Shown here one piece after another: positions 11,085-22,746 of a stretch of 64,000 nt of DNA. The translations under genes were made by a program, and so were the position numbers. The notes below the pieces were generated by a model. The model saw only the letters and a list, made by a program, of their open reading frames with translations, was not told the DNA's origin and did not search any database. Origin of the DNA: Proteles cristata cristata (lineage: Eukaryota; Chordata; Mammalia; Carnivora; Hyaenidae); the NCBI GenBank assembly GCA_017311185.1, contig JAESUZ010002597.1, forward strand, positions 199,001-263,000, written 5' to 3'. Within the stretch, counting starts at the first letter, position 1, and every line of letters starts with the position of its first letter.

Positions 11085-11175
11085 GGGACATGATGTACGT
11101 GACAGTGGAAGACACACAGGAGCTTGGAGGTAGTAAATGCTCAATAAAATACAATCGTTATAGTATTAATTATTA
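11085..11175 (+). repeat. MIR 3' end fragment
   Basis: 'gtagtaaatgctcaataaaatacaatcgttatagtattaattattatt' matches the MIR terminus 'gtaagcgctcaataaatgttggttattattatt'. Confidence 0.6.
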
Positions 11176-11540
11176 TTCCTAAGCGGACTTGTACTGTGGG
11201 CAATTGCAAATTTTCTCCTTCTCCACGTTTTATCATAAAGGAGGTCTCAACAGGTTTAAGGTCTGAGTTTTCTTGGATGATGGCATCGCTGGCTACCGCT
11301 TCTGCACGGCCTGGCTCTCTTTCAGGAATTCCACCTGAGACCCTCTTCGGCCCCACTTAGGTCACATGTCCAGTCTGAAGCAGGGGAGTGGGATGTTCTG
11401 ATTGGCCAGACTTGGGTCACGTGTCCACCCCTGCGGCCCGAGTCTGGTTCTGTCTGGGCTTGCCCTGAGAGAGGGAAGGGGTGGTTTTCCAGAAGAAGGT
11501 CGAGTTGGTGCGTTACCAGAAAGAGATCAGATGGCTGAGG
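11176..11540. repeat. Ancient interspersed repeat, group B
   Basis: Contains 'gtcacatgtccagtctgaagcaggggagtgggatgttctgattggccagacttgggtcacgtgtccacccctg' in pieces and 'gtggttttccagaagaaggtcgagttggtgcgttaccagaa'. A similar order (GATTGGCC/TTGGTTAG followed by TCACATG(T/A)CCACC and GTTACCAGA) recurs at 57260-57790 and more weakly at 35990-36545. Family not named. Confidence 0.5.
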
Positions 11541-11975
11541 GCAGTTAAAACCACTGCAGTGGATTCAACTCAGGACTCAGTCATGCACTTTGATGAGTCA
11601 CCTTGAACCCAGTCCTCCCCAGTAATCCAGGGAGCTCCTGACACCCTCAGTTCCCTGTTCGGATCTGGCAGACTCACAGGCACCCTGGCTCACGAAGCGT
11701 CATTTTCTGTCCACAGGATCCCCAGCTCCCCACCGAAGACAGACATGAAGCATTGCATCTCTTCCCAAACCCTTGTCCAAGGATGGTGAGAGCCCGGGGT
11801 GATTGTTTGCTAAAAGGGCATCCAACTACGCTCAGCGACATCACTGCTCACGGTGCTTGTGTTTCCTCTTTTATATGGCTGGCTGTTGAAAAAATGTAGG
11901 CCACCACATCTGAAATACTTCACCTAGGTTAAAATTCCTAAAAAGACAGAAGCCATCAGTTAAAGAGATTGAATG
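11541..11975. other. Unique sequence, nothing recognised
   Basis: Ordinary single-copy sequence up to the L1 insertion site. No open frame or motif worth calling. Confidence 0.45.
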
Positions 11976-12996
11976 AGAAAAATGTGTCAGCAGCAAAGGA
12001 AACAACCCAGAAAATTAATAGGCAACCAACGGAATGGGAAAAGATAGTTGCAAATGACATATCAGATAAAGGGTTAATATCAAGATTCTATAAGGAACTC
12101 ACCAAACTAACGCCCGAAAAACAAACAACCCAGTGAAGAAATGGGCAGAAGATATGAACAGACACTTCTCCAAAGAGGACATCCAGATGGCCAACAGACA
12201 CATGAAACGATGCTCAGCATCCCTCCTCATCAGGGAAATACAAATCAAAACCACACTGAGATACCACCTCACGCCAGTCAGAGTGGCTAAAATGAGCCAA
12301 TCAGAGAACTCTAGATGCTGGCGAGGATGTGGAGAAACGGGCACCCTCCTCCACTGTTGGTGGGAATGTAAACTGGTACAGCCCCTCTGGAAAACAGTGT
12401 GGAGGTTCCTCAGGAAACAAACAATAGAACTCCCCTAGGACCCAGCAATAGCACTGCTAGGAATTTACCCAAGGGATACAGAAATGCTGATGCATAGGAG
12501 CACATGTATCCCCAATGTTCATAGCAGCACTCTCCACAATAGCTAAAACATGGAAAGAGCCTAAGTGTCCATCAACAGATGAATGGATCAAGAAGATGTG
12601 GTTTATCTATACCATGGAATACTACATGGCAATGAGAAACAATGAAATCTGGCCATGTGTAGCAACATGGATGGACCTTGAGGGTGTTATGCTGAGCGAA
12701 ATAAGTCAGGCAGAGAAGGACAAATATCATATGTGTGCACATATAGGAGGATTAGGAGGAACTTAACAGAGGACCAAGGGGGAGAAGAAGGGCGGAAATG
12801 GTGGGGGAAAGGGGAGAGGCAAACCATGAGAGACTCTTGAATGCTGACAAAAACTGAGGACTGGTGGATGTGGGGGTGGAGGAGGGATGGGCATGGAGGA
12901 GGACACTTGTGGGGATGAGCACTGGGTGTTATGTGGAAACTAATTTGACAATAAAATATTTGTAAAAAAAAAAAAAAAGAAAGAAAAATGTGTCAG
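11976..12996 (+). mobile_element. 5'-truncated felid LINE-1 with 15-bp target duplication
   Basis: AGAAAAATGTGTCAG at 11976-11990 is repeated exactly at 12982-12996, so the insertion is about 11991-12981. It starts within the last part of ORF2 ('cagcaaaggaaacaa') and runs through 'cagatggccaacagacacatgaaa', 'gatgtggagaaacgggcaccctcctccactg', 'catggaatactacatggca' and the felid 3' UTR 'gggatgagcactgggtgttatg...tttgacaataaaa', ending in about 15 A. The ORF2 C-terminus is broken: open segments at 12133-12438 and 12515-12766 are separated by a stop near 12438 and frame changes. L1 ORF2 encodes endonuclease and reverse transcriptase; this copy lacks both domains and is dead. Confidence 0.97.
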
Positions 12997-13259
12997 GTGC
13001 TCAGTCATTGACCAGGAATTCTAGCTTCATCCCGTGAAACCTCTCAAGAATTATGCTAGCTTTATGTTTTTCTAGCTTTAAAGCATCATATAACTTGCAG
13101 AGACTAATTTCCAATACTATAAAATCTACTGCTGTATGTCCCAAAATGTGGGTGTGAATTGGTAAGTGGGATCTGAAAAACAAATAATAATAACAATACT
13201 GTCAAGTAAGTTTGGGAAGTACTGTGATTTTTTGTTGCAGGACTTCTCAGAGCCTTTGG

Positions 13260-13329
13260 TGATAATATCACTCAACAGTTACTGAATTCCTAACACGTCT
13301 TAGTGCCTTTCATGAATTATTTTCATTTT
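13260..13329 (-). repeat. MIR SINE, antisense, part 1 (interrupted by a SINE)
   Basis: 'aattcctaacacgtcttagtgcctttcatgaattattttcattttctcagcaacgat' is the reverse-strand MIR 3' part; the element resumes at 13574 after a later SINE. Confidence 0.65.
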
Positions 13330-13347
13330 CTCAGCAACGATATTTTT

Positions 13348-13555
13348 TTTTTAATGTTTTATTTATTTCTAGGAGAGAGAGAGACAGCGTGAGCAGGGGA
13401 GGGTCAGAGAGAGAGGGAGTCACAGACTGAAACAGGCTCCAGGCTCTGAGCTGGCAGTCAGCACAGAGCCTGACGCGGGGCCCGAACCCACGAACCGCGA
13501 GATCATGACCTAAGCGAAAGTCGGACGCTTAACCGACTAAGACACCCAGGCGCCC
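13348..13555 (-). mobile_element. Younger felid SINE subfamily, antisense, 18-bp target duplication
   Basis: CTCAGCAACGATATTTTT at 13330-13347 recurs exactly at 13556-13573. The body has the TTTCTAGGAGAGAG and GAGCTGGCAGTCAGC signatures of the younger subfamily in this window, with only a few differences from its sister copies. Confidence 0.97.
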
Positions 13556-13573
13556 CTCAGCAACGATATTTTT

Positions 13574-13700
13574 ATGAGGAAGGGAATAATCCTATCATTC
13601 CCATTTTGTAGTCAAAGGAAATGAGGTACATGTGTTTAGTGACTTGCACAAGGTTGTGGCCAAAGTTCAAGTCCAGGTGCTATGTTTGTGGCTAGGGATA
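13574..13700 (-). repeat. MIR SINE, antisense, part 2
   Basis: 'ttatgaggaagggaataatcctatcattcccattttgtagtcaaaggaaatgagg' followed by 'gtgacttgcacaaggttgtgg' continues the MIR broken by the SINE at 13348-13555. Confidence 0.75.
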
Positions 13701-15938
13701 GACCAAGAGTCCCACCCTGGGGGACCCACCATCTAGAAGATAAGAGGACAGACACTGGCGCTGCGATGGACACAAGAATCACAGACTGTGGGCAGACAGA
13801 GAGCCGAGGGAATCACCTCTACCTGCGGGCACCCTGGAATATTTTCAAAAAGGAGATGGGCTTTAAATAAAGGGTGAGTAGAGCCTGCCAAACACACGCA
13901 CAAAGGCACAGGGTCACGACAAGTGAGGAGAAGGCACAGCGACCTCTACTTCTGCCCTGCGGTAATGTTCTAGAAAGAACGACATGGCCTTTGGAACGCT
14001 GGGGGAGGCCTCAGACTTGCTTGTGCACTTTTCTCTCGGAGTCCCTGTAACCAGGAAAGTGGCACCACGGGAGAGGCCGCGTGCCTGTCCGTGTGGGTAG
14101 GTGGCTTCCCGGGCTCCGCTGCCCTTGGTTGCCTTCACAAAAGTTTCCGGCTGAGTTTGCCAGGGTCTTGGGCTCCACCCAGAAGCAGATCCCACCAGGG
14201 ACAGAGCCAGGCTACCCCCCACAATCGCCTTCTGGGGTGGTTCTCAAATAGGTCTGCACCTGCAAGAGGCGGAGGCTTGCTTCCCGCCCCTTGAATGTGG
14301 GTCAGATTCAGTGACTTGATTTTCATGAACAGAAGGTGACAAAACAGATCCTCTGTGGCTTCCGGGGTCATAAAAAGGACCCAGCCTCTGCTTTGTTCTC
14401 TCTGTCTCTTTCTCTTTGTCTCTCTGTGTCTCCCTGTCTGTCTCTGTGTGCATGTGTCTGTCTCTTGCAGTCCCCCACTCTGGGCGCGCTTGGTTGGAAT
14501 GCAGCCACCATGTTTGAGGAAGCCCAGACCACCTGGAGAAACGACATGGAGGGAATTCGCAGCTGGACCCAGCTCGGTTCTCAGCCAATGCAGTCACATG
14601 TGGAATTACATTACCAGTGCACTTAAGCCGATAATCCATATCCATATTTGGCTACACAGCTCAGTAGTTGTGGTAGTCAGAGATGGGGAGTAGAATAAGC
14701 TAGAGAATTCACTTGGCTTTTAAAAAAAAGTCTACTTGTGTGTTTCTCTTATTCACTAGGCCTGCTGGGAAGAGAAGCACAGGAAAATGCAGAGAAGGAC
14801 ACAGAGTTTTGGGGGGCTGTGAGAGCTAAGAAGGCTCAGATCCAGAAAGATCTAAGGGATCACCTCACACAGAGGTTTTAAGACCTTTCTAGCAGGTATC
14901 ATGCAAATTCCACCACAGCTCAAAACACAGTAGTGATTAAAAGTATCTCAAGAAGATTCAGAGACCTCCGGGGATCTACCAGCCACTTGTGGGTGGTTTG
15001 CTCTGCTGAATCTTGTCAACTGGCAGGAAGTTTCTTGTGACTCAACCCTAGAGCATCCTCCCCTAGAGGGTCAATGACAAGGCAGCTCCTGGGTGAGCTG
15101 GGGAAATCCTGACCTTGGCCTCTGATAGTTTCCCAGCATGCTCCTGCCTCAGCAGGTGCATGGGGGAGGTCTGCACAGAGGAAGGAAGAGGCCATGGCGC
15201 TGACCTTCCTGAGCTTCTGACCCGAGCTCTTCTTCCACCGCTGGTTCGGCAAAGGCTGCTGGACGCCACAGTCTCTCGGAGACACTGCCAAGCTGTCAAT
15301 TTTCAATGACGGGTTGGAAGAATCTTTCCTGATCTTTCTCCTTGGAGGGAGGTAATTGGTTGTACCTTTTCTTAAATGCTTTAAGCTCCAGGACTGAAAT
15401 GAAAAGGGTTTTCTTTTTAACTGGTAAAGAGAGAGCAAAATTACCCAGAAAAGGAGACAGTCTAGAGCATTCTGGGAAATGGGGGTGGGGGGGTTATCTT
15501 CATTATCAGAGGGCGGCCTGGCTTGCCAGGCTATAGGCTGGCATGTGGGTCATTGGTGGGGACAGCCGGTGAATAAGGAAAGGCTGAAATGGTTAATTAC
15601 TGTGGCCGTGGGTGTTACAGAGAGATACACTCTGAGGGCTGCTAATGGGGATCAGACCCCCCTGGGAGGCCAGGATCCCGTGTTCCCTTCCATGGCTATT
15701 TCAACCTTGTCTGAGCTTATGTACAAAGTCCCTCCTTGAGCTCTGTGGCAGCCTTGTGAGACAGCTCGGAGGAAGGAAGGTTGCAGCCAGCTCCCCCCTT
15801 TCTTTATGGCCAGCATCCATATGCTTCCCCACGGGGTGCCTTCAGCAGGTGCACGAATCCATTCTCCCACCCCCACGGCCATCCATACAAATAAAATCCC
15901 AAGAATGGCCAATATATTCTGAGCCAAGTCACAATAGC
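13701..15938. other. Unique sequence with a pyrimidine-rich tract
   Basis: A TCTCTG/TGTCTC-rich tract spans about 14396-14470 on the plus strand. It produces open frames on both strands at 14244-14693 that are serine/leucine- or Arg/Glu-rich artefacts. Frames at 15016-15438 (minus, 140 codons) and 15645-15998 (plus, 117 codons) overlap others and lack any recognisable domain. A G-run (GGGGGTGGGGGGG) lies near 15482. Confidence 0.4.
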
Positions 15939-16470
15939 CTGCGAGAAGAAATGCATAAACTCATAACTTCAAACCTAGGCTATTTAGCATCCCATTAAAA
16001 ATATTCAAAATATAAATCAAAATTCATAGGAATAAGTAATATTCAATTTAGAATTTATGGCATTTTAAAATAGGATGATTTCCTCAAATGTGCAATAAAT
16101 TTGGTTTTGTGGAATTGCACTTGCCACCTCATCATGACAGTTGCTTTATCTACACAGCCCACCAAAGCGAAGTCACTTTATAGAATCTAAATTCACAAAT
16201 CAACTGTCGTCTTCACTTCACTGATTCATTGCTGATGGGCCTTTCACAAGGTAAAAAAAAAAATCCCTTCTGAGTTGACAAGAGTAATAAATGGGGAGGT
16301 GAGCACTGCCCATCCATCCGCTGGCCCGCCGACCCGCCTGTAGTGATACATGGCAGAATAAACTCATAAACCAGCCGCATCTTTTGACCTTTCAGAGTAA
16401 ATGGAAACAGAAGAGCATTTATAAGGATCGCGCTAAGGATCAGCGTCTGACCGGAGGATTCACAAACTCA
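15939..16470. other. Unique block, possibly constrained noncoding
   Basis: AT-rich but complex sequence, repeat-free, with 'tgacagttgctttatc' near 16135, 'aatcaactgtcg' near 16198, 'gagttgacaagagtaata' near 16271 and 'aacagaagagcatttataagg' near 16407. It resembles a developmental enhancer in texture; conservation was not measured. Confidence 0.3.
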
Positions 16471-17429
16471 AGGAGCACCTTGAAAATAGGAACCCAGGCC
16501 AACCCCTTGAGAGTCAAAAATTTTGAAATCTTGTAGAGGTTTTCCCTTCATCCTGCTCATTGTCCCCTCTGTCCTGTTGTTTAATCGGGTGAGAGAGTGC
16601 TGGTGCGGGACACATAACGTAAGTCTCAGAATCTGCAGAGAAAACATAGGAAGAAGGAAGGAAGGAAACTGACCAGATCAAAAGGCATGTTTACGTTGCT
16701 GGTATGCTTAGAGCTCCCTGTGTGTGATTTCTCCAAACACCGAGTTCTTGCCCCAAATAAGGCAAGGGAAACCTTTATTTTGTTAATGCAAGAACTTACT
16801 ATGAGTAACAAATACCTAGCTCTTAAGTTCCTTAGAAGAAGAAATGCAGATTTGTCTTTTATTTAGCAAAAGCCAGAGCTTTAAAAAAATGTCTTCCGTT
16901 AATTTAAATGTGGCCCAAGCTTTCTAACCTGGTTTTTGTTTGTTTGTTTGTTTGTTTGTTTGTTTTGTTTTTGTTTTTGTTTTTTTAAAAAGCACAATTT
17001 GCAGCCTGGAAAAGCATTTTTCGGTTCCCAACTGACAATATTCAAAGCCAACTTCGTAATTATGTTTGACAGAAAAGAAAGAAACAAGTCCGGTGGCATC
17101 TCAGTCATGACATCAGCACATGGATTTCAATTTTCTGAACTCAGCATCGGGTCAGAAGTAACATGAATGGATTCAAATGACTAACAGGATGTTGAATACC
17201 AGTCGGTATCCACAAATGGGTTTTTGTGTGTAAGAGGTACTCAACAGTAGGGACGTATATAAGCAAGTGCTAATTCTGACCTCATTTAGAATCTGTACCC
17301 AGATGTGCTGTTGGAAAAGTAAATGCGTTTTAAGGAACTAGTTAAATAGTAAAAATAATGCGAAATCATTATGGAATGGTTGGAAGAGGAAAAATTCTGG
17401 TCATGGTCAATAAAATTGCCCTACTATAA
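16471..17429. other. Unique sequence with a (TTTG)n microsatellite
   Basis: GTTTGTTTGTTTGTTTGTTT and degenerate TTTTG runs occupy about 16932-16985. Translated frames across it are Phe/Val/Cys-rich artefacts. The rest is single-copy. Confidence 0.55.
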
Positions 17430-17511
17430 CTGCAGTTTTATTATTTTGTTTATTTATATTTACTTTCACATATGTTCATGGGATAGCATATACATAATTT
17501 TATTTTATTAT

Positions 17512-17706
17512 CTTTTAATGTTTTATTTATTTCTGAGAGACAGAGACAGAGCATGAACAGGAGCGGGGCTGAGAAAGAAGGAGACACACTATCTGGAGCA
17601 GGCTCTGTCACCACAGAGCCCAATGCAGGGCTTGAACCCATGAATTGCGTGATCATGACGTCAGCCGCAGTCAGCTGCTTCACCAACTGAGCCATGTAGG
17701 GGCCCC
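17512..17706 (-). mobile_element. Felid SINE, antisense
   Basis: TTTTAATGTTTTATTTATTTCTGAGAG tail, 'gcagggcttgaacccatgaattgcgtgatcatgac' and a decayed head 'actgagccatgtaggggcccc'. Confidence 0.9.
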
Positions 17707-17765
17707 ACATATATACTTTTTACCTTAATACTCTTTTTTTTCTTACAGTTTGCTTCATGCTTTTT

Positions 17766-17953
17766 TTTTTGAGAGAGAGAGAGAATGCATGCACAGGTGA
17801 GCAGGTGTGGAGCAGAGGGAGAGCGGGAATCTTAAGCAAGCTCTATGCCCAGTGCAAAGCTCAACTTGGGGCTCAATATCAGGACTGTGAGCTCATGACC
17901 TGAGCCCAAATCAAAAGTCAGATTGTTATCTGACTGAACCACCCAGAGGCCCC
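17766..17953 (-). mobile_element. Older carnivore SINE, antisense, 11-bp target duplication
   Basis: TCATGCTTTTT occurs at 17755-17765 and 17954-17964. The body 'gcaagctctatgcccagtgcaaagctcaacttggggctc' and 'ctgagcccaaatcaaaagtcag' fits an older CanSINE type that diverges from the common felid form; only the 3' half of the copy is well conserved. Confidence 0.85.
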
Positions 17954-18125
17954 TCATGCTTTTTGTGACTGTGATTCTAATGGCTGCATAATTATCTATC
18001 AAATAGATGCACTATAATTCAGTTTATCATCACTTCATTTATCATTGTTAGATTTTTAAGCAGCTTCTAAAATTCCAACTTATAAGTAAGGCCCTGATTC
18101 ACAACTTCATGTTTGTGAACAATGT

Positions 18126-18399
18126 ACTCATTGACATTTAAATTTTGAGGAACTCATTACATAGCAAATCAAATATAGCAGAGGAGAGAATTCCGGAGCC
18201 ATGAGATAGAGCTGAGAAACTTCAGAATGCAGAATGGAGGCATAAAAAGATGGATCAGATGAAAGGGAGATGAAGGGACATCCAGGGTGGATACGGAAGG
18301 TCCCAATCCATCTCAAAAGAGTTTTGGAGATGAGTATAGAGAAGATGGGAGGGAATATGATGTGTAAACTATAGATGAAGGCCGACAATTTCCTAGAAT
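18126..18399. other. AT-rich unique or old L1-derived sequence
   Basis: No clear motif. A minus-strand open frame of 86 codons here is not like any family I recognise. Confidence 0.3.
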
Positions 18400-20540
18400 T
18401 GAATTATTGTAAGATTACCAAAGAAGTTTATTCAATATTGAGGAGAATAAATTAAAGAAATCCATACTCCTACAAGTGGTTAATACAAGTACAGAACACC
18501 AAAGACAAGGGGAACACCCTTAAAAGCGATCAAGGGAAAAGGACTGGAATTGGAATGACGATGGGCTGATTACAAACAATCAAGGCTAGTCACCAGTAGG
18601 GTAATATCTTCATGTGGTTGAAGGACAGGGCTTTTCAAAGTACAGATGTTAATTACTTACAAGCGAAAATCAGAAAAGTTTTCAGCTTAAGATGGATGGA
18701 GTTTACTAGTCAAAGATCCTTGCTACTAAAGGATGATATAGGGAAGGAAGGAACTGAATCTAGAAGAATAAGTGGAATTCCAGAAGCTTAAGGAGTGAAA
18801 CTGGTCAACTTTCTACAGACCACATTCTATGACCATAATATGATTTATATTTTAAAGAAAGAACCAATTTTAGCCTGTATTTGGAAATTAGGCAACAGCA
18901 ATGAAAACAACCTAAACCTTCTACGTAGGGATGGGTCACAGAAGAAACTATAATGAAAACAGCAAAGCATTTAGGACTGAAGGATAACAGAATGGTTATC
19001 AAAACTCACACTACAAAGACAAAACTATACTAAGGGAAGTAATCGTAGCTCCGAAGTCACAGATTTTGAAAGACTTAATGAGATAAGTACCCAATTCAAG
19101 ACTTAGAAAATAGGAAAATCTAAGGATAATAGGAAAAAGCAATAGCAAAGAACAAAAATGAATAAAGTGGAAAATAAAATACTTTGATTAGCAAAATTAA
19201 AAGCTACTTCTTTGAACAGACACATGGACAAAACTCTGGCAAGATTAATCAAGAAAATACAGGGAGAAGGCCCAATGAATGATACCATCAAAAAAGGGGG
19301 ACATAACCATAAATACAATCGGACTTTTCAAAATCATGAGAATACCATGAACAGCTTTATGTGAATACATTTTAAACCTCAGAGGGTATGGAAACCTTTT
19401 AGAAAGATAGAGAAATAAAAATTGACTGATGAAGAAATAGAAAGTCTAAGTAGTACATTAAGTCCATGTAATCAGTAGTCCCCAAACCACTTTTCACAAA
19501 CATCAGGCTCAGATGGGTTTTTGGGTGAGTTTGATCAAATCGTCAAAGAATCGATGACCTCTGTTTCATACAATCTCTACCACAGAACAAGAAAAGGTAG
19601 AAAAATTTCCACTTTAGGAAACTAAAAGTTAATCTTGACATCAAAAGAAGACCAGGGCCCTACTGAAAAGTAAAATTATTGGCTTATTTATGGATATAGA
19701 TGTGACAATCCTTTAAAAAAAATCTAGCAAGGAAAAAAATTCATAAGCGAGTAGGATTAATCCTATCAAGGATTAATCCCAGTTAAGATTAGAAAAATGC
19801 ATTAATGCAATTCTCTGTATTAATAGATTCAAGAAAGAGTATGATCATAACCATAAGTGCAGAAAGAAAATTTCAGTTCAACTCAACTCTTATTCATGAC
19901 AGAAGTTGTGGCAAACCAGAAATCGAAGGGAATGCCTTTACCTCGATAAACAGCATCGATCAAAAACTCACAGCAAACACTCTATGTGGTGGTAAAAGTT
20001 GAGAAGCATCACATTTAAAGTCAGTAATAAGGCAAAAATGATCTCTATTACCATATTCATTCAACATAATTCTGGAGGTCCTATAAAGTGTAATAAAATA
20101 AGAAAAATAAAGAAGTAAAAGAGTGTCAGAAGTAAAAATAAAAAATTACATTATTCCTAGGCATTGTTAATATAATTGCCTACATAGAAAATACAAAAGA
20201 ACTTATAAATTATAAGATAGTGCGATTAGGTCGATGGATACAAGATCAATATACCGATGTAGTTGAAAAATTTTCTCATTTGTAACAGCAACAAGAGTTA
20301 GGAGGTGCCCAGGATTCACTATATCCCAAAACGTGCAAGACTTTTACAAGGAACACTGTAAAACTTTATGGAAGATCGTAAAGTAGCATTAAAATAAATT
20401 CAAAATATTTGTGGAAGGAAGGCTCAATATTGCAAGTGTAACAATAACCCTTAAATAAATCTGTACGTTCAATAAAATTCCAATCAGAAGCCCAACAGGT
20501 CTTTCTTAGAAAGTGACAAGTTGATCCTGAAATTCGTACG
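18400..20540 (+). repeat. Ancient LINE-1 ORF2 relic, sense
   Basis: A-rich sense strand with decayed ORF2 segments: 'aaaaatgaataaagtggaaaataaaata', 'aaagctacttctttgaacag', 'aaactctggcaagattaatcaagaaaa', 'ggatacaagatcaatatac' and 'aaaattccaatcagaagcccaacagg', in reverse-transcriptase order. Every frame has many stops. It is one of the oldest L1 layers here and lacks any interruption by felid SINEs over 2.1 kb. Confidence 0.75.
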
Positions 20541-21189
20541 GCATAACAGGGGGTGAAAAATAGACAGCACTCAGTAACTGCTGGCTATTATCACCATGGC
20601 CATTATCAGCATCATCTCCAGCATCATCTTTGAGTACCCAGTGTAAACAAAGCAAGGACTTCAGGTATCTCTGGTGATAATCATTTCTGTTGTGTTTTCC
20701 TCCCAAGCAAATGCAACTTGGAAATGGCAATTGCTGTTTCACCAGCTACTGGAAAAGGCAACCCCATGATAATCACTTTTGCCAGCCCGAAGACTTTTGT
20801 TTACTGGAACTATCAAGCAGTTGTTGATGTCTGGGTCCCCCCCCGCCAACCCCCTGTGGTGAGGCCATTACAAATGACAGTTTCTAACTCACAAAAGGTG
20901 CCTTACTTGACAGAGAGGAGACAAAATCCCAGAGACAAAATATCTCAGGAGACCAAAAATCCCAGGAGACAAAAAAGGCATGATTTGAGTCTGCATAGAA
21001 AACAGAGATCTCTTTAGAACGTGAAGTAACACTTGTAGACCAAACGTGACCTTGCTGTTTTCTTGGGAATCAGGAAAACTCTCCACCATTTCTCTGCTTG
21101 TGAGACTTCGAACTTCCCATGTCTTCGTGAAATGTCATCCTCAGAAGGATGAAGGCTGGAATCTTCCACTCAGTGCTTTAGCCTATACT
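20541..21189. other. Unique sequence with a MIR-like scrap
   Basis: 'cactcagtaactgctggctattatcaccatggcc' at 20567-20605 resembles the MIR 3' end. A C-run (CCCCCCCC) lies near 20837. A 99-codon plus frame at 20718-21017 is Arg/Lys-rich near its end through a local AGGAGACAAAA-type duplication (20916-20980) and is not convincing. Confidence 0.4.
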
Positions 21190-22050
21190 TTTATCTACAT
21201 TCATTCACAAAACCAATATTTATTGATTATGTACGATGTGCTGGGCAGAGTTTTAAATGCTAGAGATGCAGCTGTAAATAAGACAGTCGGAAATGCCTTG
21301 TCTCCGAAGTGCTTATATTCTTGGGAATATATATTATATAATTATATAATATAATACATTATATAATTATATTAAATTATAATTATATAAATTTTTAATA
21401 CATTATATAATTATATAAATATATAATTATATATGTAAAGGAAAGCAGATGTAAGTAAGATAACGAAGTAAGTATACACTATGTTAGCTGGCGGTCAATG
21501 CTTAGAAGAAAAGTAAAGCAGGAAACAGGACGGGCCGTGTATGTGAGTATATAGGAATGGTTTAAGGCAGAGAGGCATGTCTGGAAGAGGAGGGTCAGGG
21601 GGCCTCGCTGAGAAGGCGTAAAGGCTTCAGTAAGAGGCCTGTAGGAGATGAGGGAGTCAGGAACAGTGCTATGAAAAGAAGGAACAGCAAGTACAAAGTG
21701 TCTGAGTGTCCTGGCTCATTCAGGAGACATCAAGACACCATGAGGATTAGAATGAAGTGAGCACAGGACAGAGTAACAGGCGAAGCTAGGGAAGTAATGA
21801 GGAGGACCCCAGTTGATGTTGGGCCCCATACACCCTTGCGAGGGATTCACTTTTACTTGGAGAGGTGTGTGGAGCAACAGAAGGGTTTTGAGCTGAGGAG
21901 TGATGAGATCTGACATGCGTTGTTAAAACTCTCTGGTCGCTGCACCATCTGCAGACCACAGGGTGCTTGGGTGGAAGCCGGAAGTGGGGTTAAGAGGCTA
22001 CTTAAGTACACTGGCTGATAGATGGTGGTGTGGTGGTGCTTAGGCTGGTG
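21190..22050 (-). repeat. L2 3' region, antisense, long copy
   Basis: 'tattgattatgtacgatgtgctgggcagagttttaaatgctagagatgcagctgtaaataag' is the antisense L2 terminus. After an AT-rich insertion (21325-21440) it continues with 'ggaacagcaagtacaaagtgtctgagtg', 'gagcaacagaagggttttgagctgaggagtgatgagatctgacatg' and 'ctctctggtcgctg', in L2 order. Confidence 0.75.
21325..21440. repeat. AT-only low-complexity tract with palindromes
   Basis: Repeats of ATTATATAATTATATAA and inverted copies of it make a nearly pure A/T tract of about 115 bp, inserted within the L2 relic. Able in principle to form hairpins. Confidence 0.85.
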
Positions 22051-22532
22051 AGGCAGCAGGGGAGAGCAGGCCCAAGCCTTCACGGCATCATCTTCCCCCA
22101 AAGCCCAGCGATGGCAGGAATTCAAGCCTCTTCAATGCTCCCTGTTGTCCCTGAGAACCCTCTGGTGAGAAATCACATTATTTCTGGGTAGGCTTTACCA
22201 GAAGCATATGGAGATGAGGTATATTCACATGAGGTAATCACATGGGTGGGAGGGGTGGAATGGATTCTGTCTTGCTCAACCTTGGCTAAAAACACAGTCT
22301 TCTAGAAGATGCCTCCCCAGGGCCTAGACCAGAAGGCCAGGCCATGAATCCCTTGCAGAATCCATTGGAAGGAAGAGTTTTCTGATGTGGTTGGTACCTC
22401 TTCTAGGTGTTCCAGGCTCCCACCAACACTCTAGAACAACAGCAGCTTAGTGACCCCAACTCCCTCTACCTGAGAAAAAAATATATGAATGCAGATATAG
22501 ACAAAAAGATATACAATGATAAATCCCTGTTA
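22051..22532. other. Unique sequence, nothing recognised
   Basis: Single-copy sequence between the L2 and a MIR. No gene signal. Confidence 0.4.
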
Positions 22533-22746
22533 TTTTCGTTACTATTTATTGATCTTCTACTATGTGCCAGGCATTGCATTAAGATTTCAACATAATTTAT
22601 CTTATTCAATCCCCTAAAACAACTCAGCAAGGGAGGTATAAATAGCCCAGCTTTATGGATGGGAAATCAGGACTCAGAGATAAGACACAAGTTAATATTA
22701 GACCTGGCCTGGCCCCAAAGCCTTACGCTCTGTCCACCATCCCACG
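22533..22746 (-). repeat. MIR SINE, antisense
   Basis: 'tattgatcttctactatgtgccaggcattgcattaag', 'ttatcttattcaatcccctaaaacaactcagcaaggg' and 'ccagctttatggatgggaaatcaggactcagag' give nearly the full reverse-strand MIR. Confidence 0.85.

Larger units (their letters stand above)
17430..18125 (-). repeat. Ancient L1 3' region, antisense, interrupted by two SINEs
   Basis: 'gattctaatggctgcataattatctatc', 'ataattcagtttatcatcacttc' and 'aagcagcttctaaaattcc' follow the old L1M 3'-UTR antisense pattern. The upstream AT-rich part before 17512 and between the SINEs fits the same relic less securely. Confidence 0.55.

Noticed and set aside
12133..12766. Open frames of 101 and 83 codons
   Set aside because: They are the C-terminal end of L1 ORF2 in a 5'-truncated copy, separated by a stop; reported under the L1.
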